A DNA stretch of 64,000 bases from Pseudomonas oryzihabitans (GTDB lineage: Bacteria > Pseudomonadota > Gammaproteobacteria > Pseudomonadales > Pseudomonadaceae). Where the stretch lies: positions 2,570,001-2,634,000 of the forward strand of contig NZ_CP017024.1 in assembly GCF_014522265.1 (NCBI RefSeq), written 5' to 3'. Made by a program: the position numbers and the translations under genes. The notes below the pieces were generated by a model. It saw nothing but the letters and a program-made list of their open reading frames with translations. It did not search any database and had not been told where the DNA came from. Every line of letters starts with the position of its first letter. The first letter of the stretch is position 1. Below, piece by piece: positions 1-9,338 of the stretch.

Positions 1-764
1 GGTCTTTTCCGATTGCTGGCGGCGCTTGCCGCTGATCAGCGTCTGCAGGTCCAGGGTCTCCTGCTCGTAGCGCTTGACCTGTTCGGTGAAGAGTTCGCGG
101 CGGATGGCCCCCAGATCCTGCAGCACGCTGTTGCCGCCCAGTTCCTGGCGCAGCAGCTGGATCTGCGCATTGGCGGCCGCCTGTTCCGCCAGCAACTGAC
201 CGCGTCGCTCGGGCGTAATTGGCTTGGCGTTCTCGCGCCCGTTCTTGAGCAGATCGGCGATCTGCTGCAGGCGCGTCTGCAGATTGGCAATGTCCACCTG
301 GGCGCGTTCGGGACGGGTCTGGGCATTGATCACCAGACTGTTGGCCGCATTGAGGTCGTCCTGCACGCTGTTGAGCGCCAGGCTGGTCTCGCTCAGACGC
401 TGCTCCAGGGCCTGGGGCGTGGCGCCGGCATAGCGCTGTTCGGCCGGTTTGATAGGCTCGGCGCGCAGTCGCGCCAGTTGCCGCTGGGCATCCTTGATCT
501 GCTGCGGCGCCTGGGCCAGCTGCTGGCGCAGATCGGCCAGCTGCTTGACGTACTGGTCACGCTGATCGAGCAGCTTGAGGGTCTGCTGCAGACTGTCCTG
601 GGCGGCGCTCTGCTCGGGGCGGGCAGCTTGCGATCGGCCAGCCCGGTCAGATTCTGCTGCACCTGCTGGGCATCCGGCGGCCCGGAATCCTGAGCCACGG
701 CGGGAAGGGTGAACAGGCAACCGCAGAGAGCGGCGGCGCGAAGCAGAGCGGACAGGCGGTGCAT
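1..764 (-). CDS. mscK: Mechanosensitive channel MscK/KefA, N-terminal part, frameshifted and cut by window edge
   Basis: This is the 5' part of a large mechanosensitive channel gene; the rest lies beyond position 1. Translation from ATG at 762-764 gives a signal peptide (MHRLSALLRAAALCG..., cleavage near AVA|QD). A Gln/Ala/Leu-rich coiled-coil periplasmic domain follows, typical of MscK/KefA (LKLLDQRDQYVKQLADLRQQ-type repeats), which sits before the membrane channel domain. MscK opens on membrane tension, in a K+-dependent way, to release solutes after osmotic downshock. The reading frame breaks near 616-620: after ...ADRKLP the other frame continues as PEQSAAQDSLQQ and stays open to the window edge. 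Adding one C in the CCCC run (GGGG on the plus strand) restores one continuous protein, so I read this as a single-base under-call or a recent frameshift. It lies downstream of nhaP2 on the same strand, about 100 bp away. The family call is good; the exact paralogue is less certain. Confidence 0.75.
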
Positions 765-862
765 GCGGCGGGCGTCGGGCAGTGGAAAGGCGCGAGGTTA
801 AAGCCAGGCTGCCATGGGCGCAAGATAGCGCTTTCCAGGGCGCGAACCCTGTTCATCCACCG

Positions 863-2602
863 TTAAAGAAAGAGCGCGGGCCCGCTGCTGCGGCCTTCGG
901 GAAACTTCACGCCGACCTTGCGCACGCGCTTGTTCTCGATGGCCGCGACGATCCAGACCAGGCCATTCCATTCCACCAGGTCGCCGACGATGGGTTCGCC
1001 GCCGATCTCGTGGGTGATGAAGCTGCCGAGGCGCTGGTTGCCGTCCACCTCGCCCAGTTGCAGGCCGTACAGCGCGGCCACGGCGCTGAGTTCGGCGTCG
1101 GCTTCCAGGACGAAGTCGCCGAAGAATCTCTGGGTCTGCTGCGGTGCCTGGCTGAACAGCCGGCCGAGGGCCGGCAGATCGTGCTCGTGGCCGACCACAC
1201 AGAGGATGTCGCCGGCTTCCAGGGTGGTACTGCCGGAGGGGTGCAGCAGGGTCTCGCCGCGGAACAGCGCGGCGATACGGGTGCCTTCGGGCATCTTCAG
1301 CTCGCGCAGGGCGGCGCCGATGCACCATTTCTCGGCGCCCAGGCGATAGATGAACAGCTCCCATTCGCTGGTCGGATGGACCTGCAGGCCGGCGCGGGAG
1401 AAAGGCGCCGGCTCCGGTGGCACCGTCACCTTGAGCAGCTTGGCGGCCAGCGGCAGGCTGGAGCCCTGCACCAGCAGCGACACCAGCACGATGAAGAAGG
1501 CCACGTTGAAGAACAGCTGGGCCTGGGGCAGCCCGGCCATCATTGGGAACACCGCCAGGATGATCGGGACCGCGCCACGCAGCCCGACCCAGGCGATAAA
1601 GGCCTTTTCCCGGTCGTGGAAGGCGCGGAAGGGCAGCAGGCCGATGGCCACCGACAGCGGGCGGGCGACCAGGATCATCCACAGGGCAAGGCCGAGGGCG
1701 GGCAGGGCGATGGGCAGCAGGTTGTGCGGCTCCACCAGCAGGCCCAGCACCAGGAACATGCCGATCTGCGCCAGCCAGGCCATGCCGTCGAGCATGTGCA
1801 GCATGCCGTGGCGACTGCGGATCGGCAGATTGCCCATCAGCAGACCGGCCAGGTAGACCGCGAGGATGCCACTGCCATGGGCGGTGTTGGTCAGGGCGAA
1901 GATCAGCAGGCCACCGCTGATGGCCAGTAGTGGATAGAGGCCGTCGGCGAGATGGATGCGATTGATCAGCTGCAGCAGCAGCCAGCCGCCGCCCAGGCCG
2001 ATCACCCCGCCGATGGCGAATTCGCTGACGAAATGCCCGAGCAGGCTCCAGGAAAAGCCGCTCTGGCCGCTGGCGAGCATCTCGATCAGGGTGACGGTGA
2101 GAAACACCGCCATGGGATCGTTGCTGCCCGATTCGATTTCCAGACTGGCGGTGACCCGTTCGTTGAGGCCCCGGCCGCCGAGCAGGGAAAACACCGCCGC
2201 AGCGTCGGTGGAGCCGACGATGGCGCCGATCAGCAGGCCCTGCAGCAGGCTGAGATCGAACAGCCAGGCGGCGGCGACCCCGGTCAGGCCGGTGGTGATC
2301 ATCACCCCCACGGTGGCGAGCGACAGCGCCGGCCAGAGCGCCACCCGGAAACTCGACACCCGGGTGCGCATGCCGCCGTCGAGCAGGATCACCGCCAGCG
2401 CCAGGTTGCCCACCAGGTAGGCCATCGGATAGTTGTCGAAGGCGATGTGACCGGGACCGTCGATGCCGGCGAACATGCCGACCACCAGGAAGATCACCAG
2501 AATCGGGATGCCGACCCGCGAGGAAATCGAGCTGACCAGAATCGACAGGCCGATCAGCACCGCACCGATCAAGAACAAGCTGTTGATGGTGACAGCGTCC
2601 AA
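863..2602 (-). CDS. nhaP2: K+/H+ antiporter NhaP2 (CvrA family)
   Basis: A 579-residue CPA1-type cation/proton antiporter of the inner membrane that exports K+ (and possibly Na+) in exchange for protons. The first ~390 residues are strongly hydrophobic with about 12-13 membrane segments and contain conserved stretches such as [12 protein letters not shown] and [10 protein letters not shown] TrkA-C regulatory domain follows at about residues 405-485, then a CorC/HlyC-type C-terminal domain at about 495-575. The length matches the family. The start is TTG at 2600-2602: an AGGAG ribosome binding site lies about 7 bases upstream, and the resulting N-terminus ([10 protein letters not shown]) is the one conserved in Pseudomonas NhaP2. 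The gene is divergent from rlmJ, with a promoter region of about 130 bp between them. Confidence 0.93.
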   Translation of the reverse strand: MDAVTINSLFLIGAVLIGLSILVSSISSRVGIPILVIFLVVGMFAGIDGPGHIAFDNYPMAYLVGNLALAVILLDGGMRTRVSSFRVALWPALSLATVGVMITTGLTGVAAAWLFDLSLLQGLLIGAIVGSTDAAAVFSLLGGRGLNERVTASLEIESGSNDPMAVFLTVTLIEMLASGQSGFSWSLLGHFVSEFAIGGVIGLGGGWLLLQLINRIHLADGLYPLLAISGGLLIFALTNTAHGSGILAVYLAGLLMGNLPIRSRHGMLHMLDGMAWLAQIGMFLVLGLLVEPHNLLPIALPALGLALWMILVARPLSVAIGLLPFRAFHDREKAFIAWVGLRGAVPIILAVFPMMAGLPQAQLFFNVAFFIVLVSLLVQGSSLPLAAKLLKVTVPPEPAPFSRAGLQVHPTSEWELFIYRLGAEKWCIGAALRELKMPEGTRIAALFRGETLLHPSGSTTLEAGDILCVVGHEHDLPALGRLFSQAPQQTQRFFGDFVLEADAELSAVAALYGLQLGEVDGNQRLGSFITHEIGGEPIVGDLVEWNGLVWIVAAIENKRVRKVGVKFPEGRSSGPALFL

Positions 2603-2731
2603 GCGTGACTCCTGGGGTAAAGAATTGAAGAACCTGGGGATTTAACCCGCTGGGTGGCCGGGGTGTCAAAGCGCGACGCCGCTGGCGCCCGAGGAAGACG
2701 GTACACTGTAGGGCTGACGCTGGAGTATCCC

Positions 2732-3568
2732 ATGAATTACCGACACGCCTTCCACGCCGGCAATCACGCCGATGTCTTCAAGCACGCCACCCTGTTGCGC
2801 CTGGCCGCGCTGCTGGCGCGCAAGGAGACGCCCTTCGCCTATCTGGACAGCCATTCCGGCGTCGGTCGCTATGACCTGGCCGGCGATCAGGCCAGTCGTA
2901 CCGACGAATGGCGCGAAGGCATCGGACGGCTGTGGGCCCTGGAGTCCGCGCCGGCGGCCTTCGTCGGTTATCGCGAGGCGGTGGCGGCGCTCAATCCCGA
3001 CGGCGCGCTGCGCTACTACCCCGGTTCGCCCGAGCTGATGCGCCAGGCCCTGCGTCCCCAGGATCGCCTGCTGCTCAACGAGCTGCACCCGGAGGATGGC
3101 CGCCTGCTCAAGGAAAACATGGCTCGCGATCGCCGGGTCGCGGTGCATCAGAAGGATGGCTGGCTGCTGCCGCGGGCGCTGCTGCCGGTCCCCGAACGCC
3201 GGGCCTTGCTGCTGATCGATCCGCCCTTCGAGAAGGCCGACGAGCTGGAGCGTTGCGTCAAGGCGGTCGCGGAGGCCATCGGCCGGATGCGCCAGACGGT
3301 GATTATGCTCTGGTATCCGATCAAGGATCGCCGCCAGCTCCGACGCTTTCATGCCGGTCTGCAGGCCAGCGGCGCGCCCAAGCTGCTCAATGTCGAATTG
3401 CTGATCCGTGCGGCGGACGATGCCACCCGGCTCAATGGCTCGGGGTTGGCCATCGTCAATCCGCCATGGGGACTGGAAGAAGAGTTGCGCGACCTGCTGC
3501 CCTGGCTGGCCGAGCATCTGGCCCAGGGCGAAGGCAGCTGGCGGCTGGACTGGCTGATCGCGGAATAG
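2732..3568 (+). CDS. rlmJ: 23S rRNA (adenine-2030-N6)-methyltransferase RlmJ
   Basis: A 278-residue S-adenosylmethionine-dependent methyltransferase that methylates N6 of A2030 in 23S rRNA. The N-terminus MNYRHAFHAGNHADVFKH is the family signature. A glycine-rich SAM-binding segment (DSHSGVGRY) lies near residues 43-51, and the N6-adenine methylase motif DPPF is at about residue 162. The start is ATG at 2732, preceded by GGAG about 7 bases upstream. An upstream in-frame extension to 2654 has no ribosome binding site and is not conserved, so I rejected it. Divergent from nhaP2 and convergent with msrA. Confidence 0.95.
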   Translation: MNYRHAFHAGNHADVFKHATLLRLAALLARKETPFAYLDSHSGVGRYDLAGDQASRTDEWREGIGRLWALESAPAAFVGYREAVAALNPDGALRYYPGSPELMRQALRPQDRLLLNELHPEDGRLLKENMARDRRVAVHQKDGWLLPRALLPVPERRALLLIDPPFEKADELERCVKAVAEAIGRMRQTVIMLWYPIKDRRQLRRFHAGLQASGAPKLLNVELLIRAADDATRLNGSGLAIVNPPWGLEEELRDLLPWLAEHLAQGEGSWRLDWLIAE

Positions 3569-3574
3569 CGAGGC

Positions 3575-3660
3575 CCGGCGCTGTTGGGCTTCGCTGCGCT
3601 CAACCCAACCTACGGGAAAGGTTGGCGTAGGTTGGATCGAGGCGGCTCTACCGCCGACGC
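3575..3660. repeat. REP-like intergenic palindromic repeat
   Basis: The rlmJ-msrA gap carries a GTTGGGC...CAACCCAAC palindrome with a TTCGCTGCGCT centre. A second inverted pair, CAACCTACG and CGTAGGTTG, is separated by about 11 bases. Very similar GTTGGGCTTCGCTGCGCTCA-type elements are common between Pseudomonas genes. It lies between convergent genes, where it may stabilise the 3' ends of transcripts. No transposase is nearby. Confidence 0.6.
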
Positions 3661-3670
3661 CCGACAAAGA

Positions 3671-3688
3671 GAGCCGCGGCAGCGGCTC
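3671..3688 (-). terminator. Hairpin at the convergent rlmJ/msrA end
   Basis: GAGCCGC and GCGGCTC form a 7-bp stem around a GGCA loop just past the msrA stop codon. On the minus strand it is followed by TCTTTGT, a weak U-tract, so it may act as the msrA terminator. Confidence 0.45.
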
Positions 3689-3692
3689 GGGA

Positions 3693-4352
3693 TCAGACCG
3701 CCAGGCTGGGCGGCAGGCAGACGCCGGTGCCGGCCAGGCCGCAATAGCCGTTGGGATTCTTCGCCAGATACTGCTGGTGATAGGCCTCGGCGTAGTAGAA
3801 GGGCGGCAGCGGGGCGATCTCGGTGGTGATCTCGCCATAACCGGCCTCGGCCAGTTGGGCCTGGAAGGCGGCCTGGCTGGCTTCGAAGGCTTCCTGCTGA
3901 TTGTCGTCGGTGTAATACAGCGCCGAGCGATACTGGGTGCCGACGTCGTTGCCCTGGCGCATGCCCTGGGTCGGATCGTGGGCTTCCCAGAAGATCTTCA
4001 GCAGCGCCTCCAGCGAGGTCTGGGCCGGATCGAACACCACCAGCACCACCTCGGTATGACCGGTCAGGCCGGAGCACACCTCTTCGTAGGTCGGATTGGG
4101 GGTATGGCCGCCGGCATAGCCGGCCGCGGTGGTCCAGACGCCTGGCTGTTGCCAGAAGCGCCGCTCGACGCCCCAGAAGCAGCCCATGCCCACCACCAGA
4201 CTCTGCAGACCGGTGGGGAAGGGGCCTTGCAACGGATTGCCGTTGACATAGTGGGCCGCGGGCACGGCCATGGCCGTCTCCCGGCCGGGCAGGGCCTGCT
4301 CGGCGGCGGGCAGATGAGTCTTCTTGGTCAGGATTTCGGAACGCAGGACCAT
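3693..4352 (-). CDS. msrA: Peptide methionine sulfoxide reductase MsrA
   Basis: A 219-residue enzyme that reduces the S-epimer of methionine sulfoxide in proteins and free amino acid, repairing oxidative damage. The catalytic motif GCFWG is at residues 57-61 (nucleophile Cys58). Substrate-binding segments include GYAGG, the GHTEVV region, and [18 protein letters not shown]. Resolving cysteines lie in the C-terminal tail (CGLAGTGVC). The long N-terminal extension before the catalytic motif matches Pseudomonas/E. coli MsrA length. ATG at 4350-4352 was chosen because it gives the conserved N-terminus. It is a single gene between rlmJ and dipA. Confidence 0.96.
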   Translation of the reverse strand: MVLRSEILTKKTHLPAAEQALPGRETAMAVPAAHYVNGNPLQGPFPTGLQSLVVGMGCFWGVERRFWQQPGVWTTAAGYAGGHTPNPTYEEVCSGLTGHTEVVLVVFDPAQTSLEALLKIFWEAHDPTQGMRQGNDVGTQYRSALYYTDDNQQEAFEASQAAFQAQLAEAGYGEITTEIAPLPPFYYAEAYHQQYLAKNPNGYCGLAGTGVCLPPSLAV

Positions 4353-4433
4353 GGGATACCTCGTGGGAAAGGGCCAGGCGAAAAGCTCAGTGTACGCAAA
4401 ATCGCAGCAGCGGGGTCGAGTCCGCGCGGCGGG

Positions 4434-7040
4434 TCAGCGCGTCGGCAGGTAACGCGCCAGGGCGGCGTCGAGCTGATCGGCCGGGATGGGCTTGTCGAAC
4501 AGATAGCCCTGGCCGATATCGCAGCGATGGTGGCGCAGGAAAGCCAGCTGTTCGGTCGTCTCGATGCCCTCGGCAACCACCTGCAGCCGCAGGTTGTGGG
4601 CCATGGCGATCACCGCGGAGGTGATTTCCATGTCGTCCTGGTTGTCCGGGATGTCCTTGATGAAACTCCTGTCGATCTTGATGACGTCGATGGGGAATTT
4701 TTTCAAGTAGCTGAGCGACGAATAGCCGGTGCCGAAGTCATCCATCGCCAGGCTCATGCCCAGGCGCTTGAGGGCTTCGAGGGTGTTGCGGGTGGCGTCG
4801 GTGGCATCCAGCAGGAGGCTTTCGGTCAGTTCCAGCTCCAGACGCTTGGGCGCGATGCCCTCCTCGTCGAGGATGGTGACGAAGGACTGCACCAGGTCGG
4901 GATCGGTGAACTGCTTGGGCGACAGGTTGATGGCGATCTGCAGATCGTCGAAGCCGGCGGCGTCGAGGCGATGCAGCTGGCGGCAGACCTCGCGGATGAC
5001 CCATTTGCCGATGGGCACGATGAGCCCGGTTTCCTCGGCGATGCTGATGAACTGGTCCGGGCGGATCATGCCCTTTTCCGGGTGCTGCCAGCGGATCAGG
5101 GCTTCCAGGCCGAGCAGCTTGGCGCGTTTCAGGCAGACCTTGGGCTGGTAGTGCACCAGCAGTTCGTTCTGTTCCAGGGCTCGGCGCAGGTTGTTCTGCA
5201 CGAACAGCTTGTTGCTGGCTTCGGCGATCAGCGCCTCGGTGAACACCTGGACCTGATGGCCGCCGGTGGCCTTGGCTCTGTGCAGGGCGAGGCCGGCGTG
5301 CTTGATCAGGGTCTGCGGATCGGTCTCGTGCGGCCGCGCGGTGGTCAGGCCGATCGAGCAGCTGATCAGGGTCGGGTGGCCTTCCACATAGAGTGGCGGA
5401 TCCAGGGCCACCAGGGTGTCGCGGGCCAGGCTGTCAGCGGCGACCGCATCCATGCCTTCGAGCAGCACGGCGAATTCGTTGCTGGCGATGCGGGCGATCA
5501 GTGCGCCCTTGCCCAGGGCGCTGCGCAGGCGCCGGGCCAGACCCACCAGCAACTGGTCGCCGATGCGATGACCGAGGCTGTCGTTGACTCTCTTGAAATT
5601 GTCGACGTCCACCAGCAGCAGCGAGTGTTCGCGGCTTGGACTGGACTGCTCCAGGCGCGCTTCCAGGCGGGCGATGAAGTGGCTGCGGTTGGCCAGCCCG
5701 GTGAGGCTGTCGCGAAACACCAGTTCGTCGTTGTGCTGCTGGGCGAAGCGGGTCTTGCTGGTGTCCTGGAAGATGCCCAGATAGCCCTGCAGGTCGCCAT
5801 TGGGCTGCTGGATCTTGGACAGCGACAGCTGGCCCCAGTAGGTCTCGCCGTCGCGACGATAGCAGCGCAGTTCGCCTTGCCAGCTGTCCTGGTGCGCCAA
5901 CCGCTGCCAGGCTTCGTAGAGCAGCTCGCCCCAGTTTTCCAGGGCTGGCAGGGATTCGACGTGCAGGCCCTGCAGCTTGCCGATGGGGTAGCCGGTGATC
6001 CGCGCGAAGCTGTCGGTGGCGTGCTCCAGGCAACCGCTGGCATCCAGCAGCAGGAAGGCATCGTTGCTGGCCTCCATCACCCGGGTCAGGGGATGGGCGA
6101 CCTTGGGCAGGCGCTCCGGCTGCTGGAGGAGGGCGGCCAGGCACTCGGCCAGGCTGCGGGCGAAGGCGACGTCCTCGGCTTCCCAGGTGGCCGCGTGGTC
6201 CCGGCGCAGGCAGAGCAGACCGATCAGCTGATTGTCATGCAGCAGCGCCACGTCCAGCGCCGTTCCGCCCCCGGTATGGGGCGGGTGCAGCACCTGACTG
6301 GCGTCTTCGATCACGCCCTGCTCGCGCAACCGGCGCCGATGGTCGCTGCACAGCGTTGGCAGGCGCTCTTCCTTGCACAGGGTGACGAGGCCATTGCCCT
6401 CGTAACGCCACAGGCTGAGTTCGTCCGCGGCAAAGGCGGCCGGGCCCTCGGCGCGCAGCAATTGTACCAGTTCGTCGTCGACCGGTGCCTGGCGCAGAGC
6501 CAGCCGGGACAGTTCGAGCAGCAGGGTCTGCCGCGCCTGGGCCATCCCCAGCCGTTGCTGGCTGTGGTCCTGGCTGTCCTGCAGGAGCGCCAGGGTGGAG
6601 CGCAGGGCCAGGTTGTGGGCTTCCCATTCGCCGGCCAGGCCGTCGTCGTTCATCACTCGCAGCAGATAGCCGCGCAGCAGGGGGCGGCCATGGCGCTGCA
6701 GGCTTTCGCCCACCTCGACCACCTGGTACGGAGCCGCAGGGGAGTGGAACAGGTAGCGCACCTGATAGCTGCCGTGCTCGGCGAGTTGCAGCTGGATGTC
6801 TTCGTGCAGGCGATGACGGACGCTGGGCTCCATCAGGCTGGCATAGGGGGCATCGATGAGCGAGCACAGCGCCTGGGCAGGCAGGCCAAGGCTGGCTTCA
6901 CAGCGGGAATCGAGATAGAGCATCGCCCAGGAGGCTTCATTCAGACGCTCGAAACGCAGCAAGCCCAATCGGGCAGGAGCGCTGAGCGCGCCCGCCTGAT
7001 CGGCTACCGCGGCATCGGCAGCATCGGAGTGAATACTCAT
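4434..7040 (-). CDS. dipA: c-di-GMP phosphodiesterase DipA (GAF/PAS-GGDEF-EAL)
   Basis: An 868-residue cytoplasmic signalling protein. The N-terminal ~310 residues look like a PAS/GAF-type sensor region. A clear PAS domain follows at about 320-430 (NDAFLLLDASG...GYPIGKLQG). Next come a GGDEF domain whose active-site motif is degenerate (ASNEF near residue 520) and a complete EAL domain (EALIRW near 645; DDFGTGYSSL near 767; EGIET and QGYLFDKP near the end). The EAL residues are intact, so it should hydrolyse c-di-GMP; the changed GGDEF argues against cyclase activity and may bind GTP allosterically. Its place next to aceF and msrA and the ASNEF motif match P. aeruginosa DipA, which promotes biofilm dispersion. 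The start is taken at ATG 7038-7040 (MSIHSDAADA); the longer open frame to 7208 runs into low-complexity, unconserved sequence. Confidence 0.85.
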   Translation of the reverse strand: MSIHSDAADAAVADQAGALSAPARLGLLRFERLNEASWAMLYLDSRCEASLGLPAQALCSLIDAPYASLMEPSVRHRLHEDIQLQLAEHGSYQVRYLFHSPAAPYQVVEVGESLQRHGRPLLRGYLLRVMNDDGLAGEWEAHNLALRSTLALLQDSQDHSQQRLGMAQARQTLLLELSRLALRQAPVDDELVQLLRAEGPAAFAADELSLWRYEGNGLVTLCKEERLPTLCSDHRRRLREQGVIEDASQVLHPPHTGGGTALDVALLHDNQLIGLLCLRRDHAATWEAEDVAFARSLAECLAALLQQPERLPKVAHPLTRVMEASNDAFLLLDASGCLEHATDSFARITGYPIGKLQGLHVESLPALENWGELLYEAWQRLAHQDSWQGELRCYRRDGETYWGQLSLSKIQQPNGDLQGYLGIFQDTSKTRFAQQHNDELVFRDSLTGLANRSHFIARLEARLEQSSPSREHSLLLVDVDNFKRVNDSLGHRIGDQLLVGLARRLRSALGKGALIARIASNEFAVLLEGMDAVAADSLARDTLVALDPPLYVEGHPTLISCSIGLTTARPHETDPQTLIKHAGLALHRAKATGGHQVQVFTEALIAEASNKLFVQNNLRRALEQNELLVHYQPKVCLKRAKLLGLEALIRWQHPEKGMIRPDQFISIAEETGLIVPIGKWVIREVCRQLHRLDAAGFDDLQIAINLSPKQFTDPDLVQSFVTILDEEGIAPKRLELELTESLLLDATDATRNTLEALKRLGMSLAMDDFGTGYSSLSYLKKFPIDVIKIDRSFIKDIPDNQDDMEITSAVIAMAHNLRLQVVAEGIETTEQLAFLRHHRCDIGQGYLFDKPIPADQLDAALARYLPTR

Positions 7041-7249
7041 GCGAGGGTCCGCGTCCTTGTGAAGACGGAAAGATGTCCTAGGTTTATCGGAAAGGACAGA
7101 CAAATCATTAATCCTTTTTCCTCTCCGCCTCGCCAGCACCCTGGGATGGCTGTCAAGGTTGCCCGATAGAGGTCGGCCCATGCAAGGGGCGGCGCTCGGG
7201 GCGCCCATCCTACCTTTTTCCTGGATCTTTCGGTTGATCTGGCAGCAAA

Positions 7250-7269
7250 AACCCCGCCTGAGCGGGGTT
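7250..7269 (-). terminator. Rho-independent terminator after aceF
   Basis: AACCCCGC and GCGGGGTT form an 8-bp GC-rich stem with a CTGA loop. On the minus strand it is followed by TTTTTGCT, giving a strong terminator about 55 bases past the aceF stop codon. Confidence 0.85.
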
Positions 7270-7322
7270 CTTGCGCTACACCAGAAGACGGTAGCGGGAA
7301 GCCGTTACCATCCTGTGGCGGC

Positions 7323-9310
7323 TTACAGCAGCAGGCCGCGGATTTCCGCCAGCAGATCGCCCAGGCGCTTGGTGAAGCGCGCGGCGGCCGCCCCGTTGAT
7401 CACGCGGTGATCGTAGGACAGCGACAGCGGCAGCATCAGGCGCGGCTGGAAGGCCTTGCCGTCCCAGACCGGCTGCATGCTGGCCTTGGACACCCCGAGG
7501 ATCGCCACTTCCGGAGCATTGACGATCGGCGTGAAGCCGGTACCGCCGATGTGACCCAGGCTGGAGATGGTGAAGCAGGCGCCCTGCATGTCGTCACCGC
7601 TGAGCTTCTTGGTCCGCGCCTTTTCCGCCAGCTGGGCGGCTTCGGCGGCGAGTTGCAGGAGGCTCTTCTGGTCGACGTTGCGGATGACCGGGACCAGCAG
7701 GCCGTCCGGGGTGTCCACGGCGAAGCCGATGTGCACGTACTTCTTGCGGATCACCGCCTTGCCGCTGGGGCCAGGGAGGCGTTGAAGTCCGGCAGTTCCC
7801 TGAGCACATGGGCGCAGGCCTTGAGCAGGAACGGCAGGATGGTCAGCTTGACGCCGGCCTTTTCCGCCACGGCTTTCTGGCCGACCCGGAAGGCTTCCAG
7901 ATCGGTCACGTCGGACTGGTCGAACTGGGTAACGTGGGGCACGTTCAGCCAGCTGCGATGCAGGTTGTTGGCACCGACCTGCATGAGGCGCGTCATCGGC
8001 ACCTCTTCGATCTCGCCGAACTTGCTGAAGTCCACGGTGGGGATCGGCGGGATGCCGGCGCCACCGGTGACGCCCGCGGCCGCGGCCGGAGCCGCCTTGC
8101 TCTTCTGCAGCTGATCCTTGACGTAGGTCTGGACGTCTTCCTTGAGGATGCGACCCTTGGGACCGGTCGGGGTGACCTCGCCCAGATCGACACCGAACTC
8201 CCGGGCGACCATGCGCACGGCCGGACCGGCATGGACCTTCTTGCCCTTGCCGGCGGCAGGGGCGCTGGCGGGAGCGGCGGCCTTGGCCGGAGCCTCGGCT
8301 TTCTTCTCGGATGCCTGAGCGCTGGCGGCGGCATTGCCGGCAGCCGGCTTGGCCGCCTGCTTGGGCGCGGCACCGGCCACCTTCAGGGTCAGGATCAGAT
8401 CGCCGGTCTTGGCCTGGTCATTGACCTTGATGGCGACGCTTTCCACCACGCCCGCCTTGGGCGCCGGAATTTCCATGCTGGCCTTGTCGGACTCCAGCAC
8501 GATCAGCGACTGCTCGGCCTTGACCTGGTCACCGGCCTTGACCAGCACCTCGATGACGTTGGCACTGCCGGTGGAGCCGATGTCGGGGACCTTGATCTCC
8601 TCGACCGATTCACCGGCCGGCTCGGCGGCGGCTTCCTCGTGCAGCTCGGGCTCGGCGGCTTCCTTGGCGGGCTTGTCGCCGGCCTTGGATTCGACGCTCT
8701 TGCTCGGCTTGGCATTGGCGGAGCCCTTGAGGACCAGGATCAGATCGCCGGTGCCCACTTCGTCGCCGACCTTGACGGAAACGCTCTCCACCACGCCGGC
8801 GGCGGGGGAGGGGATTTCCATGCTGGCCTTGTCGGATTCCAGGGTGATCAGCGTCTGCTCGGCGGCGATGGTGTCGCCGGGCTTGACCGCCACCTCGATG
8901 ATGCTGGCCTTGCCGCTGGAGCCGATGTCCGGAACGTGAATTTCCTGAGACTCGCCTTCGCCAGCGGACGCCGAAGCGTCCTCGTCGCCGGCCGGCGTCG
9001 GGGTTTCGCTTTCCTCGACCTGGGTCTGCTTGGACTCGGCCTTGGGCTCGGCGGCGGGTTCGCTGCCGCTGGCGGCGTCCTCGCCTTCCAGGTCGATCAG
9101 CAGATCACCGGTCTTGAGGGTGTCGCCGACCTTGATGTGCAGGGCGGCGATCTTGCCAGCCTTGGGGGCCGGAATCTCCATGCTGGCCTTGTCGGACTCC
9201 AGCACCACCAGGCTCTGTTCGGCCTCGACGGTATCGCCGACCTTCACCAGCAGCTCGATGACTTCGCCGTCGCCACTGCCGATGTCGGGTACGCGGATGG
9301 TCTCGCTCAC
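7323..9310 (-). CDS. aceF: Pyruvate dehydrogenase E2, dihydrolipoamide acetyltransferase, with a frameshift
   Basis: E2 core of the pyruvate dehydrogenase complex; it transfers acetyl groups from lipoate to CoA. Three lipoyl domains (about residues 1-77, 120-195, 240-310) each carry the lipoylation motif [10 protein letters not shown] and are joined by Ala/Pro/Glu-rich linkers. An E3-binding domain ([13 protein letters not shown]...GRILKEDV) lies at about 350-390, then the catalytic domain with the active-site [10 protein letters not shown] near the C-terminus. The start is GTG at 9308-9310 with GAGG 8 bases upstream. The frame breaks at 7767-7770: after FNASLAP the reading runs to a stop, while the next frame continues [20 protein letters not shown]. 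One extra base in the GGGG run restores a 662-residue protein. Since the gene is central to metabolism, a sequencing error is more likely than a true null. Cotranscribed with aceE, 28 bp upstream. Confidence 0.93.
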
Positions 9311-9338
9311 AGTTGTTTCCTCTTATCCGTGTGCCGCA

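Noticed and set aside
798-2669. 623-residue frame overlapping nhaP2 in another frame
   Set aside because: Arg/Pro-rich shadow; NhaP2 explains the region.
3777-7169. 1130-residue open frame on the plus strand opposite msrA and dipA
   Set aside because: Antisense shadow of high-GC genes; Gln/Gly/Ala/Val-rich with no recognisable domain, and both underlying genes are clear.
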